Source: Micavibrio sp. (GTDB lineage Bacteria; Pseudomonadota; Alphaproteobacteria; Micavibrionales; Micavibrionaceae). Taken from it: a stretch of 20,169 bases of DNA. Below are positions 1-4,818 of the stretch, one piece after another. The stretch covers positions 1 through 20,169 of the forward strand of contig JAPJRC010000041.1 in NCBI GenBank assembly GCA_030824805.1, in the 5' to 3' direction. A model generated the notes under the pieces. The model made no database searches, had not been told where the DNA came from, and worked only from the letters and a program-made list of their open reading frames with translations. Made by a program: the position numbers and the translations under genes. How positions within the stretch are numbered: position 1 is the stretch's first letter; every line of letters begins with the position of its first letter.

Positions 1-137
1 GCATAGGCACTGGCAAGCGTAAAACAGAACAGTTTAATGGCCAGCGGAACAGCCGCGAGTCGCAGCAGATATTGCCGGGACGCCCAGGTTTTCTTGTAGG
101 CGTTGCCCGCCGCCCTAATGATATCGAATTTTGCCAT
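1..137 (-). CDS. Membrane protein, N-terminal fragment (runs off the left edge)
   Basis: An open frame starts at an ATG at 137 and continues without a stop to the edge of the window, giving 45 residues. It begins MAKFDIIRAAGNAYKKTW, then a basic stretch (RQYLLRL), then a hydrophobic segment (AAVPLAIKLFCFTLASAY) that looks like a first transmembrane helix with a positive-inside N-terminus. It lies 13 nt downstream of the ferredoxin-NADP reductase stop on the same strand, so the two are probably co-transcribed. I do not recognise the family from this piece. The start is chosen because it is the first ATG after the reductase; the ribosome-binding site is weak (GGCAAG). That it is coding is likely but not certain, because only 137 bases are visible. 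Confidence 0.6.
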   Translation of the reverse strand, partial: MAKFDIIRAAGNAYKKTWASRQYLLRLAAVPLAIKLFCFTLASAY

Positions 138-150
138 CGCGCTTGCCAGT

Positions 151-1203
151 TTAGGCGGCTTTGTCGCTTACTCCAAGTTTTTCCTGCAGCGCCGACGAAG
201 AGGTCGTGTATTGGAATCGCAGCTTCTTGTCCGGATAAACATAACGGAACGCCTGCTGCGCCATCAGGGCACCTTCGTGGAAACCGGAAAGGATCAGCTT
301 GAGTTTGCCGGGATACCAGTTGATATCGCCGATGGAGAAAATACCCGGCGTCTGAGTTTCGAACTTTTCCGTATCCACTGGGATCAGGTTTTCGTGCAGG
401 TTCAGGCCGAAATTGGCGATGGGACCCAGCTTCATGGTAAGGCCGTAGAAAGCCAGCAGCGTGTCTGCCGGAATCAGGTGTTCGCCCAGATCCTTGTTGT
501 GCGCGATAAGACCAGCGAGGATGCCCTCTTCCGCGTGTACGCCTTTGAGATCCGCAATATGCAGCTTCATTTTTCCGGCGGAAACCAGTTCGCGCATCTT
601 GTTTACCGAGTCCGGCGCGGCACGGAAATCGTCACGGCGGTGAATGAGCGCAACTTCTTGCGCGATCGGGTGCAAGTTCAAGGCCCAGTCGAGCGCGGAA
701 TCGCCGCCGCCCGCGATAAGCACTTTCTTGCCGCGGAATTGTTCCATCTTGCGCACGGCATAAAACACGCTTTTGCCTTCATGGTCTTCCAGACCGGCAA
801 GGGCAGGTTTTTTCGGCACAAAGGACCCGCCGCCCGCAGCGATAACGATCACTGGTGCTTCCAATATGGTGTCTTCGCTGGTCGTCAGCTCCCAGTTTCC
901 GTTTTCAAGCTTTTGAAGGCTCTCGGCCATTTGGCCGAAATGGAAGGTCGGATTGAACGGTGCGATCTGCTCCAGCAGACGATCCGTAAGATCTTGGCCT
1001 GTGATAACCGGCCATGCGGGAATATCATAGATTGGCTTTTCCGGGTAAAGCTCGGCGCACTGCCCGCCCGGCTTGTCGAGAATATCGACCAGATGCGCCT
1101 TCATATCGAGAAGGCCCAGTTCGAACACGGCGAACAGGCCGACAGGGCCCGCGCCAATAATGATTACGTCTGTCTTGTGCCGTTCAGGCTTGTTTTCGCT
1201 CAT
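151..1203 (-). CDS. Ferredoxin/flavodoxin-NADP+ reductase, thioredoxin-reductase-like (YumC type)
   Basis: A 350-residue FAD- and NADPH-binding oxidoreductase that would pass electrons between NADPH and ferredoxin or flavodoxin in the cytoplasm. The N-terminal FAD Rossmann motif GAGPVG is at residues 17-22, followed by PGGQCAELYP (45-54). The NADPH domain has AGGGDSALDW (164-173) and the NADPH-selective HRRDDFRA (188-195). The C-terminal FAD-binding GD is in SIGDINW (290-296). The CxxC redox pair of true thioredoxin reductases is absent (only a single Cys at 49), and the length fits the YumC/TrxR-like FNR family rather than TrxB. The start ATG at 1203 lies 24 bp from the divergent heme A synthase start. 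A TATAAC box ends 5 nt before it, so its mRNA may have almost no leader. Confidence 0.93.
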   Translation of the reverse strand: MSENKPERHKTDVIIIGAGPVGLFAVFELGLLDMKAHLVDILDKPGGQCAELYPEKPIYDIPAWPVITGQDLTDRLLEQIAPFNPTFHFGQMAESLQKLENGNWELTTSEDTILEAPVIVIAAGGGSFVPKKPALAGLEDHEGKSVFYAVRKMEQFRGKKVLIAGGGDSALDWALNLHPIAQEVALIHRRDDFRAAPDSVNKMRELVSAGKMKLHIADLKGVHAEEGILAGLIAHNKDLGEHLIPADTLLAFYGLTMKLGPIANFGLNLHENLIPVDTEKFETQTPGIFSIGDINWYPGKLKLILSGFHEGALMAQQAFRYVYPDKKLRFQYTTSSSALQEKLGVSDKAA

Positions 1204-1240
1204 AATGCGTTATAAATCTCATCCCGCATGGATTTGTCAA
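1190..1240. promoter_or_regulatory. Compact overlapping divergent promoters between reductase and heme A synthase
   Basis: Only 24 bp separate the two divergent start codons. On the plus strand TATAAA at 1211-1216 could be a -10 box for heme A synthase, with a weak TTGTTT at 1190-1195. On the minus strand TATAAC (1214-1209) overlaps it and could serve the reductase; a perfect TTGACA lies at 1240-1235 inside the heme A synthase gene, but the spacer is long (20 nt; 18 nt if TTTATA is used). Both transcripts would have very short or no leaders. This is inference from box matching. Confidence 0.4.
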
Positions 1241-2211
1241 CACGCCCCCACAAAAACGTTCAAAACTGGCTGTTTTTCACGGCTTTTATGGTGTTTGCGA
1301 TGGCTGTGATCGGAGCCATTACCAGATTGACGGAATCCGGCCTTTCCATGGTCGAATGGAAGCCCCTGATCGGTGCTGTCCCACCTCTTTCCCAAGCGGA
1401 ATGGGACCACGTGTTCGGACTTTACAAACAAACGCCCGAGTTCCGGCTGAAGAACAGCTGGATGGAGCTGGCCGATTTTCAAAAGATCTTCTTCTGGGAA
1501 TGGCTGCACCGCCTGTGGGGCCGCATGATCGGGCTGGTCTTCGCCCTTCCCCTCGCATGGTTCTGGATAAAGAAACAAATCCCGGAAGGTTATAAAGGCA
1601 AGCTGCTCTTCGCGCTCGCGCTTGGCGGCGCGCAAGGCGTCATGGGTTGGTATATGGTGATGAGCGGGCTGGTTGACCGTCCCGACGTGTCGCATTTCCG
1701 GCTTGCCGCGCATTTGCTGCTCGCTATCGTCATTTATTGCGTGCTCTTATGGCTGGCCTTCGGCTTGAATACACGTGATGACATGGGTGCTACCTATTGC
1801 CAGAAGCGCCACGGATGGGCAGCGTTCGCGCTTTTGTTCGTCACCGTCACATGGGGCGCGTTCACGGCCGGGCTGGATGGCGGCATGTTGTACAACACCT
1901 GGCCGATGATGGATGCGCATTGGATACCGCCAGAGGTTACAGGCGTTTTCGCGATACTGCACGATCCGGGTGCTGTTCAATTCGTACACCGCTGGATCGC
2001 TATCGCCGCTTTTGTCTTTGTTTTGGGGTTTGCAATCCGCCGCCGCAATATCGCTTTGGGAACTATGATTTTTGTGCAGGTGGGACTCGGCATAGCGACG
2101 GTCCTCAGTCAGGTGAATATTCTTCTGGCGGCGTTGCATCAGGCCGGCGCACTTATCGTACTGGGATTAATGATCCACGAACTCCATAAAATCCGCAACG
2201 CCGCGCGTTAG
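1228..2211 (+). CDS. ctaA: Heme A synthase, Cox15/CtaA type
   Basis: An inner-membrane enzyme of 327 residues that oxidises the C8 methyl of heme O to a formyl group, giving heme A for aa3-type cytochrome oxidase. The family signature ITRLTESGLSMVEWKPL is at 31-47. The four heme-ligand-type histidines fall in the expected helices: EWLHR (H94), HFRLAAH (H162), FVHRW (H254) and ALHQAG (H304). About eight hydrophobic helices are visible, and the charged SQAEWDHVFGLYKQTPEF loop is typical of the alphaproteobacterial/mitochondrial Cox15 subgroup. The ATG at 1228 is the only usable start, since a TAA lies in frame at 1213-1215. No Shine-Dalgarno sequence precedes it. The stop overlaps that of the convergent glycosyltransferase by 3-4 nt. 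No other oxidase-assembly gene is in the window. Confidence 0.96.
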   Translation: MDLSTRPHKNVQNWLFFTAFMVFAMAVIGAITRLTESGLSMVEWKPLIGAVPPLSQAEWDHVFGLYKQTPEFRLKNSWMELADFQKIFFWEWLHRLWGRMIGLVFALPLAWFWIKKQIPEGYKGKLLFALALGGAQGVMGWYMVMSGLVDRPDVSHFRLAAHLLLAIVIYCVLLWLAFGLNTRDDMGATYCQKRHGWAAFALLFVTVTWGAFTAGLDGGMLYNTWPMMDAHWIPPEVTGVFAILHDPGAVQFVHRWIAIAAFVFVLGFAIRRRNIALGTMIFVQVGLGIATVLSQVNILLAALHQAGALIVLGLMIHELHKIRNAAR

Positions 2212-3269
2212 AGGATTTTTTCCCGCTGCAGGATATCAATGAAATATTCCTGATACGCGGCTACACTCGCCTCTTTCGTGAACTCATTTAAGTAACGCGT
2301 ATATCCATTTTCTATGAGCCTTTGTTTTAAGGCCGGATCCGTCATAAGATGATTGGCCGCCTGTACCAGTGCGGAAACATCGTTCTTCGGCACAACCAGA
2401 GAATCTTCTCCATCATGGCAAAACTGCCTTGGGCCATCGGCATCGGATACGATTACAGGCGTTTTTTGCTCCCAGCTTTGCGCAAACACTGTGCCGAAAG
2501 CTTCTACGCGGGAAACAAGTGTACAGATATCACAGGCCTGCAACAAAGCCGCACGGTCTGTGCGCCAGCCGAGAAATTTTACACGATCCGTAACATTCAT
2601 TTCGGCCGCAAGCTTTTCCAGATCAGCCCTTGCCGGTCCTTCACCAGCAATCCACGCATACACGCCCGGTAATTGTGCTATGGCCTTAATCAAAACATCG
2701 TGAGCCTTGTTGACGTGCAGGCGCCCAAGCGCCAGCAGAACAGGAGCATCCTCTGGCGTATCCAGATCCGCTTTACGCACCGGCGTATCGACGGTTTCCG
2801 TTTCGGCAAAATTGTTTATGAAACGTATATGGTGTTCTTCTATCCCGCCCTCTGCCAGTATCCGTTTAAGATCGGGCGTGATAGTAACGAAATAGTCCGT
2901 GTTCTTGAAATGGCGGACTTTGTAGTACCCACCCACACGGCTCACGACAAGATAGCGTTGCGGTGTTTTCGTATCTTTCCAGTTCGGTGTTTTCTGCGCA
3001 GCGCGGCTCATCCAGGTCTGCACAATAACCGGTGAAAAATCACGAATGATGCGGCCTAGTTTCCACGATGTAAAAATATCAATGGGACCACCAAAGGGAA
3101 GCGTATAAACCTTCAATCCGGCGTCCAGCAAACGGGGAACGCGCACATCGTTGGTACGTGTTGCGACTTCGATGGTCAGGCCCGCATCGCGCATGGCAAT
3201 ACACATGTCGACAAAGGCGGTTTCAGCGCCGCCATGGTCGTTGCCCGCCATAACCTGAAGAATTTTCAT
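2208..3269 (-). CDS. Glycosyltransferase, GT-B fold, family 4-like
   Basis: A 353-residue cytoplasmic glycosyltransferase that probably adds a sugar from a nucleotide-sugar donor to a lipopolysaccharide core or other surface glycan; donor and acceptor cannot be read from the sequence. The N-terminal acceptor domain starts MKILQVMAGNDHGGAET, with the glycine-rich GGAE loop at 13-16. The C-terminal donor domain shows LLALGRLHVNKAHD (178-191), IAGEGP (207-212), the FLGW strand (232-235) and EAFGTVFAQSWEQKTPVI (256-273). In the usual E-x7-E donor motif the second Glu would be residue 264, which is Gln here, with a Glu three residues on. It is the second gene of a two-gene unit: its ATG overlaps the TGA of the upstream secreted protein (ATGA), implying translational coupling. 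Confidence 0.92.
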   Translation of the reverse strand: MKILQVMAGNDHGGAETAFVDMCIAMRDAGLTIEVATRTNDVRVPRLLDAGLKVYTLPFGGPIDIFTSWKLGRIIRDFSPVIVQTWMSRAAQKTPNWKDTKTPQRYLVVSRVGGYYKVRHFKNTDYFVTITPDLKRILAEGGIEEHHIRFINNFAETETVDTPVRKADLDTPEDAPVLLALGRLHVNKAHDVLIKAIAQLPGVYAWIAGEGPARADLEKLAAEMNVTDRVKFLGWRTDRAALLQACDICTLVSRVEAFGTVFAQSWEQKTPVIVSDADGPRQFCHDGEDSLVVPKNDVSALVQAANHLMTDPALKQRLIENGYTRYLNEFTKEASVAAYQEYFIDILQREKIL

Positions 3270-4024
3270 TCAGCGGCTTTGGATTCTACTGGCTTTGCAG
3301 GTTGTGTGGATTCCGTCTTTTTGGCTGCGGCTGGCTTTGCCTTTTTGGCCTCTGTTGCACGTTTGCGGATTGTGCTTTCAGGAATCAGCGTCTCCCGGAG
3401 CAACCTGATCATATCGTCCTCGGTGCGATCCATGCTGGCGAGCGTGCCGCGACAGGCATCAGGCGTTGTAACCGGTGTTTTGATGATTTGCTTTTCAGCG
3501 TTTTCATAGGCTTCATCATGCAATTCCAAAACATCGCGCATATCGTCCGGATCGACGATTTTCAATGCATCTATGTCCTTGTCCAGCTGTTTTTCCGCCG
3601 TTTCGAGTATCGGATCAACAGCCGAGCGCCATTGCTTGTAGCGCTCATCCATTTTGGATTTCATGTCGGGATTTTTATCGCCGCAGGATTTCACGGCGTT
3701 GCCCACATCGCGCGAAACAATCTCGGTGGCTTTGATATAGGAATATTTGTTGCGAAGGATAAGGATTGTTTCCTTGTCTTTCTTGTTCAGCGGGTCAATC
3801 AATGCGTTCTCCGCATCGATCCATTCCTTGGTAGCACCCGTCGGGCCTTTAGCCGTTTGAACTTCGACCTTTTCGGTTTTCTTCCGGAGTTCGACTTTTT
3901 TCTCCGCAGGTTTCGCGGCCGGTTTTTCGGCGGCGACGGGCTCTTTTTTATCCTGTGCAATCGCAGGCGTGGTCAAAGCCGTAAAACCAATCAGGGCGGA
4001 GAGAAGAAAAGCTGTGCGGGTCAT
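3266..4024 (-). CDS. Secreted Lys/Ala/Glu-rich helical protein, unknown function
   Basis: I do not recognise a family. The 252-residue product starts with a clear Sec signal peptide (MTRTAFLLSALIGF..., cleavage likely after AIAQ at about residue 24), so it is probably periplasmic. A low-complexity Lys/Pro/Ala/Glu linker spans about 25-60, a charged helical core about 65-220, and a second Lys/Ala/Pro-rich tail about 222-252. The core has two cysteines, C114 (VKSCGD) and C191 (PDACRG), which could form a disulfide. A longer frame opens at 4105, but the signal peptide favours the ATG at 4024. Its TGA overlaps the glycosyltransferase ATG, so the two are made together. The basic tails could bind polyanions such as LPS or a glycan, but that is conjecture. 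Confidence 0.8.
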   Translation of the reverse strand: MTRTAFLLSALIGFTALTTPAIAQDKKEPVAAEKPAAKPAEKKVELRKKTEKVEVQTAKGPTGATKEWIDAENALIDPLNKKDKETILILRNKYSYIKATEIVSRDVGNAVKSCGDKNPDMKSKMDERYKQWRSAVDPILETAEKQLDKDIDALKIVDPDDMRDVLELHDEAYENAEKQIIKTPVTTPDACRGTLASMDRTEDDMIRLLRETLIPESTIRKRATEAKKAKPAAAKKTESTQPAKPVESKAAE

Positions 4025-4051
4025 GAGGATTTTTTCTCGCAAAAAATTTCG

Positions 4052-4064
4052 ATGGATCTTTATA
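4052..4064 (-). promoter_or_regulatory. Possible -10 region for the secreted protein/glycosyltransferase operon
   Basis: On the minus strand TATAAA lies at 4064-4059, about 35 nt before the ATG at 4024 and just downstream of the strong terminator at 4092-4126. A transcript starting near 4052 would have a leader of about 28 nt. No good -35 hexamer is visible, so this is a weak call that rests largely on its placement after a terminator. Confidence 0.3.
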
Positions 4065-4091
4065 CACGGTAACACATATGGCGCACAGACG

Positions 4092-4126
4092 AAAAAAATA
4101 GCCACCGGAGTTCTTTCCGGTGGCTA
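4092..4126 (-). terminator. Strong rho-independent terminator (minus strand)
   Basis: A perfect 11-bp inverted repeat, TAGCCACCGGA (4099-4109) and TCCGGTGGCTA (4116-4126), encloses a 6-nt loop. On the minus strand it is followed by seven T residues (the A run 4092-4098). It terminates transcripts coming leftward from above 4127. The nearest annotated minus-strand gene stops at 4423, about 300 nt upstream, so the terminated RNA is either a long 3' UTR or a separate small RNA. There is no T-run on the plus side. Confidence 0.9.
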
Positions 4127-4400
4127 AGGGACGAAAACGCCTGACTGCCGGGTCGACTGGAAGAAAGGGAGAACATGCGGGGGCAATATTCTTCCAGACA
4201 GCAGACAGACGGGAACCAAAATCCAAAAAACCGTCAACAAAGCGCGTTCGCCAAGGCGGGTCCGGAAAGCGCCCCATACGCACTTTCCGGGTCGTTTCAC
4301 CGGACGCTTACACCGGCGGAACGAGAACTTTTCAACTTGGCTAAAAATCGCTTCGTATATGTCTCAATTTTTATGTTAAATTAAAACCCTTAAAGCGCGT
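4127..4400 (-). other. Structured intergenic interval, candidate small RNA or long 3' UTR (minus strand)
   Basis: Between the terminator at 4092-4126 and the minus-strand gene ending at 4423 there are about 300 bases with several inverted repeats. These are CTGGAAGAA 4157-4165 with TTCTTCCAG 4189-4197 (9 bp); CCGGAAAG 4262-4269 with CTTTCCGG 4283-4290 (8 bp); and, nested outside the latter, CGTTCGCC 4245-4252 with GGCGGAACG 4315-4323 (one bulged base). A tandem CAGACAG occurs at 4195-4208. An A/T-rich stretch at about 4350-4400 could hold a minus-strand promoter (TATACG near 4360). It resembles no known RNA that I can identify: I looked for RNase P, tmRNA, SRP and 6S hallmarks and did not find them. 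A plus-strand small ORF covers the same bases, so either or both may be real. Confidence 0.35.
4175..4384 (+). CDS. Possible small protein, 69 residues, unknown function
   Basis: An ATG at 4175 is preceded by a good ribosome-binding site (AAAGGGAG, 4 nt spacing) and opens 69 codons to a TAA at 4382-4384. The N-terminal third is rich in Gln, Asn and Ser (MRGQYSSRQQTDG), and the C-terminal half looks more protein-like (SFHRTLTPAERELFNLAKNR, then VYVSIFMLN). There is no signal peptide or clear membrane helix. No promoter is obvious upstream on the plus strand, and the ORF lies antisense to a possible minus-strand RNA. The ribosome-binding site and ATG sit in the loop of the 9-bp inverted repeat 4157-4197. 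I do not recognise the family. Chance is a fair alternative. Confidence 0.35.
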   Translation: MRGQYSSRQQTDGNQNPKNRQQSAFAKAGPESAPYALSGSFHRTLTPAERELFNLAKNRFVYVSIFMLN

Positions 4401-4422
4401 TAAATAATAGCTGCAATTTTAT

Positions 4423-4752
4423 CTAATTGCGGGGTGCGTCGAAAGGGATGGTGACACGCAACCTATTGGGGCGAACGGCCGCATGGACACCTTCCGTAAC
4501 CTGAAAACGGTTATCAACCTTTTGATCTGCAAACCTATTTTCCAGCTCCTGCAGACGCTCTTTATCCCGCAAAGAATTTGACGGCAGTCGAAGTGACAAA
4601 GAAGGTAGTTTTTCCTCTTTCCATACCGGGTCTGTTTTTGACGGCACGGTAAAAATAATTTCCGGCTTATGCGTTTGTGCATGCGATTCGGCGCCAGCGA
4701 CAACGCTTATTAAAAACAATGGTGCGAGCGATAGGCGTCTTTGTCCGATCAT
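4423..4752 (-). CDS. Small secreted protein, unknown function
   Basis: The frame encodes 109 residues starting MIGQRRLSLAPLFLISVVAG, a Sec signal peptide with a twin-basic start and likely cleavage after AESHA (about residue 25). The mature part, about 84 residues, is charged and hydrophilic (PSKTDPVWKEEKLPSLSLRL; RDKERLQELENRFADQ, a probable short helix) and ends in VRPNRLRVTIPFDAPRN. It has no cysteine and no family that I recognise. It begins 32 nt beyond the likely RNase E terminator, so it is expressed either by readthrough or from a promoter not obvious to me. The ribosome-binding site is weak (AAAGG about 13 nt upstream). Another frame overlaps it (4419-4703) but encodes a basic product without features; the signal peptide favours this one. 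Confidence 0.65.
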   Translation of the reverse strand: MIGQRRLSLAPLFLISVVAGAESHAQTHKPEIIFTVPSKTDPVWKEEKLPSLSLRLPSNSLRDKERLQELENRFADQKVDNRFQVTEGVHAAVRPNRLRVTIPFDAPRN

Positions 4753-4783
4753 ACGAATCCATACCTTTATTTATTGCCTGAAT

Positions 4784-4812
4784 AAAAAAAGCGGCCACAA
4801 GGACCGCTTTTT
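4784..4812 (-). terminator. Terminator after RNase E (also U-rich on the plus side)
   Basis: The inverted repeat GCGGCC (4791-4796) and GGACCGC (4801-4807), with one bulged base and a 4-nt loop, is flanked by seven A residues at 4784-4790 and five T residues at 4808-4812. On the minus strand this gives a G+C stem followed by U7, directly after the RNase E stop at 4819. The T run on the other side means it could also work on the plus strand. Confidence 0.85.
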
Positions 4813-4818
4813 CAATTC

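Noticed and set aside
103..1215. Long plus-strand frame opposite the ferredoxin-NADP reductase
   Set aside because: The minus-strand frame has clear FAD and NADPH motifs; the plus-strand product has none and is a codon-bias shadow.
4419..4703. Alternative minus-strand frame overlapping the small secreted protein
   Set aside because: The product is Arg/Lys/Cys-rich without domain features; the overlapping frame has a clear signal peptide.
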